Below are positions 9,644 to 19,297 of a DNA stretch of 64,000 nucleotides, in pieces. The notes under the pieces are model-generated. The model had not been told where the DNA came from, made no database searches, and saw only the letters and a list, made by a program, of their open reading frames with translations. Source of the stretch: Rhodospirillaceae bacterium (lineage in GTDB: Bacteria; Pseudomonadota; Alphaproteobacteria; Rhodospirillales; Casp-alpha2); the NCBI GenBank assembly GCA_002686255.1, contig NZAZ01000116.1, positions 1 through 64,000 on the forward strand. The letters are read 5' to 3'. Every line of letters starts with the position of its first letter. Position 1 is the stretch's first letter. The position numbers were made by a program, and so were the translations under genes.

Positions 9644-10354
9644 TTAGGAGTTTCTGGGGCGGCGCAGGAAACGGAGATAAACCGGCTTCAAGCCTTGTTT
9701 TTTGGCCTTGTGTTCATAACGGGTTCCGACCCAATCGGCGGGCGGATCGGTCCAGTCGCGCTTGCCCGGCGCCGGCCAGGAAAAATCCGGGTGGCGGGCC
9801 ACGCGTTCCAGCATCCATTCGACATAACCCCCATGGTCGCTGGCCAGCCGGAGTTCGCCGCCGTCGGCCAGCGCCCGGGCCAGTTCGCCGACGGTTTCAT
9901 CGGAAATGAAGCGCCGCCGGTGGTGCCTTTTTTTCGGCCATGGATCGGTAAAAAGGGCATAGATCCTGCTGATGGAAGCCTCGGGCAGACGGGGAAGAAG
10001 CTTTCTCGCGTCATCGTCGAAAACGCGAACGTTGGTCAGGCCTTCGCTTTCGATCCGGCTCAGCAAGCCGGCAACGCCATTGACGAAGGGCTCGCAGCCG
10101 ATGAACCCGATGTCGGGACGGGCCCGGGCCTGGGCCGCCAGGTGTTCCCCGGCGCCGAAGCCGACCTCGAGCCAGACATCGGAAACGGAGGATTCGAAGG
10201 CGCCCGCAAGGTCCAGGGTTCCGCCCGCGGGCGGGAGTTCCAGGCGCAAACGGGGTAGAAGGGTGTTCATCAGCGCCCGGCGGCCGGGACGCAGTTTGTG
10301 GCCGCGGCGCCGGCCGTACCAGCGCAACGTCTGGTCTTTGGTGTTGCCCGTCAA
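9644..10354 (-). CDS. trmB: tRNA (guanine-N7-)-methyltransferase TrmB
   Basis: TrmB methylates G46 in the variable loop of tRNAs using S-adenosylmethionine. Motifs: [16 protein letters not shown] at the N-terminus, the SAM-binding motif [13 protein letters not shown], and the [15 protein letters not shown] signature, with DWTDPP and TRYEHKA near the end. The start given is a TTG whose last bases overlap the metK stop (TTGA), with GGAG just upstream; an in-frame ATG at 10405 would extend the protein by 17 residues but overlap metK by 55 nt. It is transcribed with metK, which makes its cofactor. Confidence 0.93.
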   Translation of the reverse strand: MTGNTKDQTLRWYGRRRGHKLRPGRRALMNTLLPRLRLELPPAGGTLDLAGAFESSVSDVWLEVGFGAGEHLAAQARARPDIGFIGCEPFVNGVAGLLSRIESEGLTNVRVFDDDARKLLPRLPEASISRIYALFTDPWPKKRHHRRRFISDETVGELARALADGGELRLASDHGGYVEWMLERVARHPDFSWPAPGKRDWTDPPADWVGTRYEHKAKKQGLKPVYLRFLRRPRNS

Positions 10355-11526
10355 GAGGCTCCGAAGGCCGACTTCAGATCGTCGACCAGATCCGTGCGTT
10401 CCCATGAGAACCCGCCATCCGCATCGGGAGCCCGTCCGAAGTGGCCGTAGGCGGCGGTGCGGGCGTAGATCGGCCGGCTCAGCTCCAGATGCTCACGAAT
10501 GCCCCGGGGCGACAAGTCGACCATTTCCTGGATAACCGCCGACAGTTTTTCCTCGTCCACCCGGCCCGTCCCGTTGGTGTTGATATAGACCGACAACGGT
10601 TTCGATACGCCGATGGCGTAGGCGACCTGGATGGTGCAGTTGTCGGCTAGGCTGGCGGCGACCACGTTCTTTGCGACATAGCGCGCCGCGTAGGCGGCCG
10701 ACCGGTCGACCTTGGTCGGGTCCTTGCCGGAAAAGGCGCCGCCGCCGTGCGGCGCGGTCCCGCCGTAAGTGTCGACAATGATCTTGCGGCCGGTCAGGCC
10801 GACGTCCCCGTCGGGTCCGCCAATGACGAAACGTCCCGTCGGATTGACGTAGAATTCGTCCTCGTCGCACATCCAGCCTTCCGGCAGGACTGACAAAACA
10901 TGAGGCCGGACGATTTCCCGCACCTGGTCCTGGTCCAGGTCCTCGGAATGCTGGGTCGAGACGACAACCGACGTCGCCCGGACGGGCTTGCCCGCGACAT
11001 ATTCCAGGGTCACCTGGCTTTTCGAATCCGGGCCCAGGCCCGGCTCGGCGCCGGAATGGCGGGCTTCGGCCAGGGAACGCAGAATAGCGTGGGAAAAATG
11101 GATCGGCGCCGGCATCAGGACGTCGGTCTCGGTGCAGGCATAGCCGAACATCAACCCCTGGTCGCCGGCGCCTTCGTCCTTGTTGCCCGAGGCGTCTACC
11201 CCTTGGGCGATATCGGGCGATTGGTTATGGACGTGGATTTCAACGTTCGCGTTTTTCCAGTGAAAGCGGTCCTGTTCGTAGCCGATTTCCCTTACGCAGG
11301 CCCGGGCGACTTCTTCCAGGACGTCATGGGTGATCCGATCGGGACCCCTGACTTCGCCGGCAAGGATGATCTGGTTGGTGGTGCAAAGGGTTTCCACCGC
11401 GACACGGGAAAGCGGATCGGCGGCAAGGTATTTATCGACCACGGCGTCGGAAATCCGGTCGCAGATTTTATCCGGGTGACCTTCCGAGACTGATTCGCTG
11501 GTGAAAAGGAAATTCCGTTTGCCCAC
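10351..11526 (-). CDS. metK: S-adenosylmethionine synthetase
   Basis: MetK makes S-adenosylmethionine from ATP and methionine, the methyl donor for many enzymes including neighbours TrmB and RsmI. The 391-aa protein has the family signatures: [20 protein letters not shown] at the N-terminus with the ATP-binding [17 protein letters not shown] in the middle, and the glycine-rich [19 protein letters not shown]. An SD-like GGAGG precedes the start codon. It follows the XRE regulator after a 305-nt gap and its stop overlaps the probable trmB start. Confidence 0.98.
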   Translation of the reverse strand: MGKRNFLFTSESVSEGHPDKICDRISDAVVDKYLAADPLSRVAVETLCTTNQIILAGEVRGPDRITHDVLEEVARACVREIGYEQDRFHWKNANVEIHVHNQSPDIAQGVDASGNKDEGAGDQGLMFGYACTETDVLMPAPIHFSHAILRSLAEARHSGAEPGLGPDSKSQVTLEYVAGKPVRATSVVVSTQHSEDLDQDQVREIVRPHVLSVLPEGWMCDEDEFYVNPTGRFVIGGPDGDVGLTGRKIIVDTYGGTAPHGGGAFSGKDPTKVDRSAAYAARYVAKNVVAASLADNCTIQVAYAIGVSKPLSVYINTNGTGRVDEEKLSAVIQEMVDLSPRGIREHLELSRPIYARTAAYGHFGRAPDADGGFSWERTDLVDDLKSAFGAS

Positions 11527-11831
11527 AGTCGATCCCTCCGATCAATGTTTTGTCCCGTTGGACCGAGGGCTGCAACAGCTTGAGTAAAATTTGAGCCCAC
11601 TTAGCGCCTTTTTTTACGTGGTGGCAAGTAGTCCAAATCCTTCCACGCTACCGCATCCGTTAGATACGGGGGTGGCCCTTTTCGCAAGCTTTTTGGTAGT
11701 CGTCAAGGCCTTTTCCAAGGCCGTCAAAACGGCGAGGCGGCCGCTTTCAGTCTCCGGTTTCGACAATATCACCACCCGGTCCCCAAGGGGATCGGGAAAT
11801 CCATCCCCTGGAGCCCGAGGCGGCCCTGGAT
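11527..11831. other. 305-nt gap between xre and metK
   Basis: No gene is supported here. Seen: an SD-like GGAGG just upstream of metK, an A-rich run near 11611-11617 on the metK strand and several short inverted repeats such as AAGGCCTTTTCCAAGG on the complementary strand. Because the downstream gene is metK, the leader was read for SAM-II, SAM-V and SAH riboswitch patterns; none fits on the metK strand. No convincing metK promoter was found, so metK may be transcribed from the promoter upstream of xre. Confidence 0.5.
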
Positions 11832-12314
11832 TTATTTGCCGCTGGAAGTGTTGGCCAGGGATTTCGTCAATTCAAACAGGCGCTTGCGCACCTTGGGGTC
11901 GGAAATCCGGTAGTAAGCACGCACCAGTTCCAGCGTCTCCCGGCGGGCCAGCGGGTCGGGCTCAATTGTTCTTTGCTCCTGCTCGCGGAGGCCCATGGCG
12001 ACTTGACCTTCGGTGGTTCTCAAGCCGGCCGGGATGTCGTCGAAGAAAAACGAGATCGGCACGTCCAGGATACGGCTGAGCTGAAACAGGCGCGAAGCGC
12101 CAATACGGTTGGCGCCGCGTTCGTATTTCTGAATCTGCTGGAAGGTCAGGCCTACGGCGTCTCCAAGTTTCTCCTGGCTGAGGCCCAGCAATGTCCGGCG
12201 AAGACGCACCCGGCCGCCGACATGAATGTCCACGGGGTTTGGCACCCCCGGCGGCAGGCGTCTCTTTTTCATCCGGCGTTTCTTAGCAGTGTGAGAGATG
12301 GCTGGTTTTTTCAT
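11832..12314 (-). CDS. XRE-family helix-turn-helix transcriptional regulator
   Basis: The 160-aa protein has a basic N-terminal extension (1-30), then a Cro/C1-type helix-turn-helix at about 31-90: VRLRRTLLGLSQEKLGDAVGLTFQQIQKYERGANRIGASRL in overview, with the usual FFFDDIP after it. The C-terminal part is helical and rich in charged residues. This regulator between lnt and metK is conserved in many Alphaproteobacteria; its targets are not known from the sequence. A promoter with an embedded 7-bp palindrome about 110 nt upstream could be its own operator (inference). Confidence 0.9.
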   Translation of the reverse strand: MKKPAISHTAKKRRMKKRRLPPGVPNPVDIHVGGRVRLRRTLLGLSQEKLGDAVGLTFQQIQKYERGANRIGASRLFQLSRILDVPISFFFDDIPAGLRTTEGQVAMGLREQEQRTIEPDPLARRETLELVRAYYRISDPKVRKRLFELTKSLANTSSGK

Positions 12315-12412
12315 TTTGTTCCGTTTGTTCTATGATTAGGTCGAGTCAAAAACGATTTTCATTCATTTCCTGTGAGGCGAATCCTTCAGGTGGAAACGTC
12401 CCGCACTCAGAC

Positions 12413-12441
12413 AATATACGCGTGCATACGATAGTATGCAA
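12413..12441 (-). promoter_or_regulatory. Candidate promoter and palindromic operator of the XRE gene
   Basis: Minus strand: -35 TTGCAT (12441-12436), 17-bp spacer, -10 TATATT (12418-12413). The palindrome TGCATAC-N4-GTATGCA (12423-12440) overlaps the -35 box and spacer, a position suited to repression. The leader to the xre start at 12314 is about 90 nt. Confidence 0.6.
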
Positions 12442-12488
12442 GCCAAAACAGCGGTCCGGGCAATATTTCCCGTTACCCGGCTTGCCGG

Positions 12489-12596
12489 TCTTCCCCTAAA
12501 GAGCCTAGGTTTTCCCCTAATCTTCCCCTAAAGAGTCTAGGTATTCCTCTAATCTTCCCCTAAAGAGTCTAGGTCTTCCCCTAAAGGGCCTATAGG
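12489..12596. repeat. Degenerate tandem repeat at the 3' end of lnt
   Basis: Two 32-bp units (12489-12520, 12521-12552), one 21-bp truncated unit (12553-12573) and one 23-bp variant (12574-12596), all beginning TCTTCCCCTAAAG. The lnt stop codon (12549-12551) lies inside the second unit, so the repeat codes for the last residues of Lnt and continues beyond the gene. Confidence 0.9.
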
Positions 12597-14198
12597 TGTT
12601 AGCAGAAATCCAAACCCAAAGGCCATGATAAAAATCAACCCCGTCATCCAAGGGCCCAGTCTGGAAAACGGCGGATTATAAGCGGTTTCAACCGGTAGTG
12701 GACTGTCGATTATACCCTCCTGACCAAGGCCCAGTCGCCACACAACACGCCCGTATGGGTCGATAACCCCCGAAATGCCCGTGTTGGCAACCCTAACCAG
12801 GGGCAGGCCTTCCTCGACGGCGCGCAAACGGGCGGCGGCGAAATGCTGGTAAGGCCCGGATGAGAATCCGAACCAGGCGTCATTGGTGAGGTTTAACAAC
12901 CATTGCGGTGGATTATTTTTTTCGGCGACCCGGCCCGGAAAAATGACCTCGTAACAGATCAGCGGCGAAAATGGCGGCAGTCCGTCCAGGACCAGGGTTC
13001 GGATTCCGGGGCCAGGGGAAAAGTCCTGGCGCCCCGCCGTCAGCTTCCCGACCGGCAGGACGGAACGCAGGGGAACGTATTCGCCGAACGGCACCAGATG
13101 GTGCTTGTCGTAAACGTCCTTGATCCGGCCCTGGGAATCGATGGCCAGCACGCTGTTGAACAATTCTTTCGATGCCTCCCCAGAGCCAGCCGTCCGTGGA
13201 GCGCCGACTATGACCATGCCTCCCGGCGGGGCCGCCCGGCCCACGGCCCGGGTCAGTTGGGAGGGACCGGAAATGACAAAAGGCACCGCCGTTTCGGCCC
13301 AGATGACGTGGGTCGGAGACCGGCCCGGCGGCGCCGGCCTGTTGCTCATCTCCAACTGCTTGAGCACATGGCCCCAGCGGAGTTCCCGCTTCCATTTCTG
13401 GTTCTGCGGGATGTTCGGCTGCACGAGCCTGAGGCGCACCCCGGGGACGGTATCATTGCCGGCCCCGGCCAGGCGCCATTCCCCGCCGGCCCAGACCAGC
13501 GCCAGCACTCCGGCCGCGGCCAGTACCGGCATCCATCGGTTCCGTTCCCCGCCGCCGCCGGAAACCGGTTCCGCCAGCACCGCCGGCATTGCCGCCGCAA
13601 CCACGGCAAGCAGGCTCAGGCCATAAACGCCGGTCAGCGCCGCCAACTGGATCATGGCGTCGGAAAAAACCCAGACGGTGCCGAGAAGATTCCAAGGAAA
13701 CCCGGTCAACACCCATCCCCGCACCCATTCCGTAAGCATCCACATGGCGCCGAAGACGAGGACCCGGCCCAGGGCGGTGAGCCGCCTTTCGAAAACCAAA
13801 TAGCCGAGAATGGCGGCGGCGGCCGGGAACAGCGCCATGCCGGCGGCCATGCCGGCGACGGCAAAAGGCGCCATCCAGCCGTATCTGGGCGCATCGACAA
13901 GAAAGGCGAAGGAAATCCAGGCCAGCCCGGCGGCGAAGTGTCCGACCCCGAACCACCAGCCGGCCGAAAAGGCCCGGCCCGGACCGGGGCTGGTTTCCAC
14001 CGCCCACAACAGGCCGACGAAGGCGGGAATCAAAAGCGGCAGCCCATAGACCGGGGGCAGGGCCATGGCCGCCGCCACGCCCAGTCCGACCAACAGCGCC
14101 GAGCGCCGCCACCCCGTCAAGCCGGCCAAGCGTATTTTCAGATGGGTCCAACGATGTTTCGGCGAAGCCGCCGTCCCGGCCTCCCCCTTTGTCGCCAT
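12549..14198 (-). CDS. lnt: Apolipoprotein N-acyltransferase
   Basis: Lnt is the inner-membrane enzyme that adds the third acyl chain to the N-terminal cysteine of lipoproteins, completing their maturation. The 549-aa protein has several N-terminal membrane helices (about 30-235) and a periplasmic carbon-nitrogen hydrolase domain with the Glu of IWAETAVPF, the Lys of YDKHHLVPFGEYVPL and the Cys of PLICYEVIFP as catalytic triad. The last ~15 residues (PLGEDLDSLGED) are encoded by a tandem repeat and are unlikely to be ancestral. Its start overlaps the upstream corC-like gene by 1-4 nt (ATGA). Confidence 0.97.
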   Translation of the reverse strand: MATKGEAGTAASPKHRWTHLKIRLAGLTGWRRSALLVGLGVAAAMALPPVYGLPLLIPAFVGLLWAVETSPGPGRAFSAGWWFGVGHFAAGLAWISFAFLVDAPRYGWMAPFAVAGMAAGMALFPAAAAILGYLVFERRLTALGRVLVFGAMWMLTEWVRGWVLTGFPWNLLGTVWVFSDAMIQLAALTGVYGLSLLAVVAAAMPAVLAEPVSGGGGERNRWMPVLAAAGVLALVWAGGEWRLAGAGNDTVPGVRLRLVQPNIPQNQKWKRELRWGHVLKQLEMSNRPAPPGRSPTHVIWAETAVPFVISGPSQLTRAVGRAAPPGGMVIVGAPRTAGSGEASKELFNSVLAIDSQGRIKDVYDKHHLVPFGEYVPLRSVLPVGKLTAGRQDFSPGPGIRTLVLDGLPPFSPLICYEVIFPGRVAEKNNPPQWLLNLTNDAWFGFSSGPYQHFAAARLRAVEEGLPLVRVANTGISGVIDPYGRVVWRLGLGQEGIIDSPLPVETAYNPPFSRLGPWMTGLIFIMAFGFGFLLTPIGPLGEDLDSLGED

Positions 14199-15115
14199 CA
14201 GGCGCTTTTATCCCGGGGGCGCGACGACGCCGGCTTGAGCACCCGCAAGGACTTGATCCGGCGGGGATCGGCTTCCAGGACCTCGAACTCAAGGCCGGAG
14301 GAATGACGGACCAGTTCGCCGCGGATCGGCACGCGTCCGGCGATGAAAAAAACGAGCCCGCCCAAGGTATCGAGATCTTCGGAATCCCCTTCGGTGACTT
14401 CGGTTCCGGTCATTTCCTCCAGGGTGTCGATGGTGACGCGGGCATCGGCGGTGAAGCTGCCGTCGGGATGGCTGGTCATTTTCGGGTTGTCGTCAAGGTC
14501 GTGTTCGTCCTCGATTTCCCCGACGATCTCCTCGACCAGGTCCTCGATGGTCACCAAGCCGTCAACGCCCCCGAATTCATCGACCACCAGCGCCATATGA
14601 GAGCGTTCGGCCCGCATTTCCAACAGCAGCTCCAACACCTGCATGGAAGGGGATACGAACAATATCTTGCGTTGGATATTGGAAAGGGAGAAGTCCTCGT
14701 CCCGCCCGCGCCAGGCCAAAACGTCCTTGATATGGACCATGCCGGCCGCATCGTCGAGGGTTTCGCCGTAAACCGGCAGCCGGGAGTGGCTTTCCTTGGT
14801 CAGGAGGTCGATCAACTCCGACAATGAACTGTCGCGGCTAACGGCGGCGATATCGGCCCGGGGCACCATGACGTCGTGGATGGTGCGGCCGCGGAGTTCC
14901 AGGATATTGGCCAGCAGGATGCGTTCATCTTCATCGATGGGGACTTCCGCTTCCTCGCGTTCCTCGATCAATTCCTCCAGGGCGTCGCGCACCGAATCTT
15001 CGCCGTTTCGGTCGTGGCCGACACCGCGTATCCAGCCCCAAAGGCCACTAAAGAGGGAAGTTTCGTTTTCGGCCCCGTTGTCGCGGGGCTTGGGACTCGA
15101 AGGGTGGTCGTTCAT
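14198..15115 (-). CDS. CorC/HlyC-family CBS-domain protein
   Basis: A 305-aa cytosolic or peripheral protein with a tandem CBS domain pair (about 65-185; starts DVMVPRADIAAVSRDSSLSEL and LFVSPSMQVLELLLEMRAER) and a C-terminal CorC_HlyC domain (ADARVTIDTLEEMTG onward). There is no DUF21 membrane domain, so it is the short CorC/YbeX form, linked in E. coli to magnesium/cobalt efflux and ribosome function. It sits in the conserved phoH-ybeY-corC-lnt run. The stop overlaps the lnt start (ATGA) and it starts 4 nt after ybeY. The first 30 residues are low complexity. Confidence 0.93.
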   Translation of the reverse strand: MNDHPSSPKPRDNGAENETSLFSGLWGWIRGVGHDRNGEDSVRDALEELIEEREEAEVPIDEDERILLANILELRGRTIHDVMVPRADIAAVSRDSSLSELIDLLTKESHSRLPVYGETLDDAAGMVHIKDVLAWRGRDEDFSLSNIQRKILFVSPSMQVLELLLEMRAERSHMALVVDEFGGVDGLVTIEDLVEEIVGEIEDEHDLDDNPKMTSHPDGSFTADARVTIDTLEEMTGTEVTEGDSEDLDTLGGLVFFIAGRVPIRGELVRHSSGLEFEVLEADPRRIKSLRVLKPASSRPRDKSA

Positions 15116-15119
15116 CGGT

Positions 15120-15692
15120 TTAATTAACCGCCGGATGGCCGTCTCCGTAGGGGTTGGCGATATCTAGGCCGGCAAGAACGTCGACTTCAAGTTTTTCCAT
15201 GGCTTCCGCCGCCGCCGGCGTCTGATGGTCATGGCCGAGCAGATGAAGCATACCATGGACGACCAGATGGCATAAATGATCGCCGAGGGTCTTGCCCTCC
15301 TCAATTGCTTCGGCGGCGGCGGTTTCATAGGCGACGACGACGTCCCCCAGCATGACCGGCATACCGGTAAGCGTTTCACCACGGGCCGGAATTTCCTGGT
15401 CCGGCTCTTGGACGGGGAAGGACAAGACGTTGGTGGGCCGGTCCCGGTCCCGGTAGTCCCGGTTGAGGCCCCGAACGAAAGCGTCGTCGGCAAGGACGAT
15501 GCCGGCTTCGACATGGGCCAGGTCCGGCCCGTGTGCCCGCACCTGTGCCCATCCACGGGCCCGAAGAACCGCCTGGGCCGCGTTCCGGGACAGGGCCCGG
15601 GCATCGGGCAGCGCCTCTTCCCACAGCCGGCAGGACACGGAAATGTCGATTTCCGGTTCTCGGGGGCCTGTCATGGAAGCGGCTTCAGTCAT
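15120..15692 (-). CDS. ybeY: Endoribonuclease YbeY (rRNA maturation factor)
   Basis: YbeY is a zinc-dependent single-strand endoribonuclease involved in 16S rRNA 3'-end processing and 70S quality control. The 190-aa protein carries the zinc motif HGMLHLLGHDH near residues 145-155, and the family stretch LNRDYRDRDRPTNVLSFPV. It overlaps the end of the phoH-like gene by 8 nt, the usual PhoH-YbeY pairing, which suggests joint action on RNA. Confidence 0.96.
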   Translation of the reverse strand: MTEAASMTGPREPEIDISVSCRLWEEALPDARALSRNAAQAVLRARGWAQVRAHGPDLAHVEAGIVLADDAFVRGLNRDYRDRDRPTNVLSFPVQEPDQEIPARGETLTGMPVMLGDVVVAYETAAAEAIEEGKTLGDHLCHLVVHGMLHLLGHDHQTPAAAEAMEKLEVDVLAGLDIANPYGDGHPAVN

Positions 15693-16740
15693 CTTCGGCC
15701 GCTTCCGCCTCGGTTCCGGCGTTTTTTTTCTTTTCGTAGCGCGCCCCTAACTTTCGCCGGTTTTCGACCTTGCCGTAGGCGCGGACGATGCGGCTGACAA
15801 GAGGATGGCGGACCACGTCGGTTACGGTGAAGGTGATGAAGGAGACGCCATCGACGCCGGTCAATGTTTCCATGGCATCGCGAAGCCCGGACCGAACGCC
15901 GCTGGGCAGGTCGACCTGGCTCAAGTCCCCGGTGATGACCATGGAGGAATTTTCGCCGAGCCGGGTCAGAAACATTTTCATCTGAATGGCGGTCGTGTTT
16001 TGGGCCTCGTCCAGGATCACGAAGGCGTTGGACAGGGTCCGGCCGCGCATGAAGGCCAGGGGCGCCACCTCGATCTCCCCCTTCTCCAGGCGCTTGGCCA
16101 CCTGTGTCTCCGGCAGCATGTCGAACAGCGCGTCATAAAGCGGCCTTAGGTACGGGTCCACTTTCTCGCGCATGTCGCCGGGCAGGAATCCCAATTGCTC
16201 ACCCGCTTCGACCGCCGGGCGCGACAGGATGATACGGTCGACGGAACCCTTGATCAGCCACTCGACCCCCTTGGCTACCGCCAGATAGGTCTTGCCGGTG
16301 CCGGCCGGGCCCTCGCCGAATACCAGTTCGGCGTTATCGATGGCGCGAAGGTAGTCGGCCTGCCCCGAAGAGCGCGGAGAAATGTGGCGTTTTCGGGTGC
16401 GGATCGTCAGGTCGGCGTCGGCGATATCGCCGCCCGGGGCCTGGGCCATGCGCAGGACCGCCTCGACTTCCTCGCCGTTGATTTCGTAGCCCTTCTCAAG
16501 GCGGGCATACAGCCCGTCCAGGACCCGCGCCGCCGCGTCGACGGCGTCGGCTTCACCGGAGATGGTCACCTGGTTGCCGCGGGCGTTGATGGCCACACCC
16601 ATCACCTGTTCGACGCGGGCCAGGTTCTGATGATGGGAGCCGAACAGTTCCATGGCCAGGCGGTTGTCGGCAAAGGCCCTTTCCGCGGTTTCGGGAGCGC
16701 CGGAGTCGTTGACGGTTTTTTGTTTCACTGTCCGGGTCAA
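15685..16740 (-). CDS. ybeZ: PhoH-like ATPase (YbeZ)
   Basis: A 351-aa predicted P-loop ATPase/helicase-like protein. The N-terminal ~110 residues include a KH-like module ([20 protein letters not shown]), then Walker [16 protein letters not shown] and Walker [12 protein letters not shown], with [11 protein letters not shown] following. It is the partner of YbeY in RNA metabolism in many bacteria. Its start overlaps the miaB stop by 4 nt and its end overlaps ybeY. Cytoplasmic. Confidence 0.96.
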   Translation of the reverse strand: MTRTVKQKTVNDSGAPETAERAFADNRLAMELFGSHHQNLARVEQVMGVAINARGNQVTISGEADAVDAAARVLDGLYARLEKGYEINGEEVEAVLRMAQAPGGDIADADLTIRTRKRHISPRSSGQADYLRAIDNAELVFGEGPAGTGKTYLAVAKGVEWLIKGSVDRIILSRPAVEAGEQLGFLPGDMREKVDPYLRPLYDALFDMLPETQVAKRLEKGEIEVAPLAFMRGRTLSNAFVILDEAQNTTAIQMKMFLTRLGENSSMVITGDLSQVDLPSGVRSGLRDAMETLTGVDGVSFITFTVTDVVRHPLVSRIVRAYGKVENRRKLGARYEKKKNAGTEAEAAEDD

Positions 16741-18164
16741 GCGGTCGCCCTCTCCTCGACGGTATCGGCGCCGGCCTTTTGTCCCTCGACGCCGCCCTTG
16801 AGGCTGTTGGCGTGGGCGGCGGTGATGGCGAGGCGAACGATGGCGCCGGGTTCTTCAATGGGGTCGTCCACATGAACGGCCTGCATATAGGGGCTGCGCC
16901 CGACCAACTGTCCCGGCTTGCGGCCCGGACGGTCCAACAGCACCGGCAGGACCCGGCCCACGCAGGAACGGTTGAAGGCCAATTGTTGGGCGTTCAAAAC
17001 GTCCCGCAGGGCCTCCAGGCGTTCGCTTTTGACCGTGTCGGGGACCTGGCCGTCCATGGCCGCGGCAGGAGTTCCCGGCCGCGGGCTGTATTTGAATGAA
17101 TAGGCCTGAACGAAACCGATCTCTTCCACCAGCCCCAAGGTGGCGTCGAAATCGGCATCGGTTTCACCCGGGAAGCCGACAATGAAGTCCGATGATAGCC
17201 CGATGTCGGGCCGGGCTTCCCGGAGGAGGCCGGCCAGGCGGTGGTAATCGTCCGCAGTGTGGCGCCGGTTCATGGCCTTCAGCACGGTATCGGACCCCGA
17301 TTGCACGGGCAAATGCAAAAACGGCATCAGTTCCGGCACGTCCCTGTGGGCGGCGATCAACTCATCGTTCATGTCGGCGGGATAGGACGTGGTATAGCGA
17401 ATGCGCTCGATGCCGCCGATCTTGCCGAGTTCCCGGATCAGCCGCCCGAAGCCCCGGGTTTCGTTCCCGGGTGATCCGGCCCCGGCGGGCCCGGCGCCGT
17501 GGTAATTGTTGACGTTTTGCCCCAACAGCGTGATTTCACGGACCCCGGCGGCGGCCAGCCGGCCGGCCTCGGCGATCACGTCCTCGGCGGGACGGGAATA
17601 TTCGGCGCCGCGGGTATAGGGAACGACACAGAAGGTGCAGAACTTGTCGCACCCTTCCTGGACGGTCAAAAAGGCCGACGTTCCGGCGGCCCCGGGGTCG
17701 AGGGCGTTTTTTGGTAGATGGTCGAACTTGGGCTCGGGCGGAAAATCGGTGTCCAGCACCGCTTTTCCGGCGCCCTCGAGGCCGGCCAATAGTTCCGGCA
17801 GCCGGTGATAGGCCTGGGGACCGAAGACCATGTCGACGAAGGGCGCCCGGTCGAAGATTTCCTCGCTTTCGGCCTGCGCAACGCAACCGGCGACGGCCAG
17901 AATCATGTGCCCGCCTTGTTTTTCCCTGGTGGTTTTCAGGCGCTTGAGGCGGCCGAGTTCCGAATAGACCTTCTCCGCCGCCTTTTCCCGGATATGGCAA
18001 GTATTGAGGATCACCATATCGGCGCCTTCCGGCGAATCGGCAAGGGCATAGCCCAAGGGCGCCAGGACGTCCGCCATGCGCCCGGAGTCATAGACGTTCA
18101 TCTGGCAGCCATAGGTTTTGATATAAAGCTTTTGTGCCAATTGTCCCAATTGCCTATTTTTCAT
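16737..18164 (-). CDS. miaB: tRNA-2-methylthio-N6-dimethylallyladenosine synthase MiaB
   Basis: MiaB is a radical-SAM methylthiotransferase that adds a methylthio group to i6A37 of tRNAs. The 475-aa protein has the UPF0004 N-terminal domain with three cluster cysteines ([30 protein letters not shown]), the radical-SAM motif CDKFCTFC at about residue 170, and a C-terminal TRAM domain ([20 protein letters not shown]). It is coupled to fur upstream and phoH downstream by 4-nt overlaps. Iron-sulfur clusters in this enzyme and the adjacent fur make a link to iron supply plausible. Confidence 0.97.
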   Translation of the reverse strand: MKNRQLGQLAQKLYIKTYGCQMNVYDSGRMADVLAPLGYALADSPEGADMVILNTCHIREKAAEKVYSELGRLKRLKTTREKQGGHMILAVAGCVAQAESEEIFDRAPFVDMVFGPQAYHRLPELLAGLEGAGKAVLDTDFPPEPKFDHLPKNALDPGAAGTSAFLTVQEGCDKFCTFCVVPYTRGAEYSRPAEDVIAEAGRLAAAGVREITLLGQNVNNYHGAGPAGAGSPGNETRGFGRLIRELGKIGGIERIRYTTSYPADMNDELIAAHRDVPELMPFLHLPVQSGSDTVLKAMNRRHTADDYHRLAGLLREARPDIGLSSDFIVGFPGETDADFDATLGLVEEIGFVQAYSFKYSPRPGTPAAAMDGQVPDTVKSERLEALRDVLNAQQLAFNRSCVGRVLPVLLDRPGRKPGQLVGRSPYMQAVHVDDPIEEPGAIVRLAITAAHANSLKGGVEGQKAGADTVEERATA

Positions 18165-18592
18165 TCCTTGTTATCCCCGGATGGGTCCAGGGGCACGCCG
18201 TAGAGATCAAGGCGGTGTCCGACGAGTTTCATGCCGTGTTTTTCGGCGATCTTTTCCTGTAGGGCCTCGATTTCCCGGTCTTGAAATTCGATAACCTTGC
18301 CGGACTGGATGTCGATCAGATGATCGTGGTGTTCATCGGTGGCTTCTTCATAACGGGACCGCCCGTCGCCGAAATCATGCCGTTCGATTATATTCACCTC
18401 TTCGAAAAGGCGCACCGTCCGATAGACGGTGGCAATGGATATTTTGGGGTCCATTTCGCTGGCCCGCCGGTAGACTTCCTCGACGTCCGGATGGTCATCG
18501 GCCGCGGACAGCACCCGGGCGATGATCCGGCGCTGCCCGGTCATTTTCATGCCTTTATCTATGCAGATGCGCTCGATTCTGTTTTCCGGCAT
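18161..18592 (-). CDS. fur: Fur-family ferric uptake regulator
   Basis: A 143-aa metal-responsive repressor of the Fur family. An N-terminal winged helix (about 1-80, with [21 protein letters not shown]) is followed by the metal-binding dimer domain with [18 protein letters not shown]. The C-terminal CxxC structural zinc pairs seen in some Fur proteins are absent, as in many alphaproteobacterial Fur/Mur proteins, so iron or manganese specificity cannot be told from sequence. In related genomes a rimI acetyltransferase often sits between tsaB and fur; here no such gene is seen. Confidence 0.93.
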   Translation of the reverse strand: MPENRIERICIDKGMKMTGQRRIIARVLSAADDHPDVEEVYRRASEMDPKISIATVYRTVRLFEEVNIIERHDFGDGRSRYEEATDEHHDHLIDIQSGKVIEFQDREIEALQEKIAEKHGMKLVGHRLDLYGVPLDPSGDNKE

Positions 18593-18749
18593 GGCTGTTC
18601 ACTAATAGGGAAAATATTATATCGGATCGCCGTCAACTCATTTAAAGCCCGGACCCGGATAACCCGGTTTCGTCGTGCGGATTGCGTTCGCCCGGGCCGC
18701 CGGCAAGGCCCTGACGGCCGAACTCCGTAGGGCGGAAAAGTTCCGCGAG

Positions 18750-19163
18750 TTAGCGGCGGCGCTTTCGGGGTTTTGTGCCAAGGCCGATCTTCTTGGCCAG
18801 ATTGGAACGATGCTTGGCGTAATTCGGCGCCACCATGGGGTAATCGGAAGGCAGGCCCCAGCGTTCCCGGTATTCCGCAGGCGACAGGTTGTAGGCCGTC
18901 TTTAGGTGGCGTTTGAGCATTTTCAGCTTCTTGCCGTCCTCGAGACAAATAATGTAATCAGGAAAAATGGATTTCTTAACGGCAACGGCGGGACGCGGGC
19001 GCTCGGGCGAAATGGGTGTCGTTCCGACCATCACCAGGGGTTTAAAGACATCCTGAATCAATTGCGGCAGATCGCCGGGCGTAACGGAGTTGTTGCCCGC
19101 GTGCGCGGCGACGATTTCGGTCGTTAGTTCCAGCAGCTCGCTTACATTGGGTTTGTCGGTCAT
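18750..19163 (-). CDS. MucR/Ros-family transcriptional regulator
   Basis: A 137-aa regulator of the alphaproteobacterial Ros/MucR family, which controls exopolysaccharide, motility, virulence or cell-cycle genes and binds AT-rich DNA. The domain YIICLEDGKKLKMLKRHLKT followed by YNLSPAEYRERWGLPSDYPMVAPNYA is diagnostic. The prokaryotic zinc-finger ligands are altered: Cys-x2-Asp-x9-His is present but the last His (His+4 or +5) is Ala/Tyr. The tail is basic (KKIGLGTKPRKRRR). The divergent, AT-rich promoter region shared with the tusA-like gene is a likely autoregulatory site (inference). Confidence 0.94.
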   Translation of the reverse strand: MTDKPNVSELLELTTEIVAAHAGNNSVTPGDLPQLIQDVFKPLVMVGTTPISPERPRPAVAVKKSIFPDYIICLEDGKKLKMLKRHLKTAYNLSPAEYRERWGLPSDYPMVAPNYAKHRSNLAKKIGLGTKPRKRRR

Positions 19164-19297
19164 GTACGATTGATCCTCACTGATATGATTCCCCGGGTCG
19201 GCGAGGAAACTTTTTTATCGCCTGGTTTTTATTATAAGGCGCTATTTTAATAAGAGTCTTATATAATAAACATATTCATCCCGGGCAAGTAAGAACA
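19164..19297. promoter_or_regulatory. AT-rich divergent promoter region, mucR-like / tusA-like
   Basis: A 134-nt divergent gap, strongly AT-rich between about 19211 and 19275 in an otherwise GC-rich region, with many TA steps and the arms CGCCT/AGGCG at 19218-19240. MucR/Ros proteins are known to prefer AT-rich targets with T-A steps, so this is a candidate autoregulatory site. Exact -35/-10 boxes were not assigned. Confidence 0.4.

Noticed and set aside
11527-11620. Possible SAM- or SAH-type riboswitch in the metK leader
   Set aside because: A TTGCAGCC string resembles a SAM-II/SAM-V piece, but the pseudoknot partners are missing; a piece like the SAH riboswitch is on the wrong strand.
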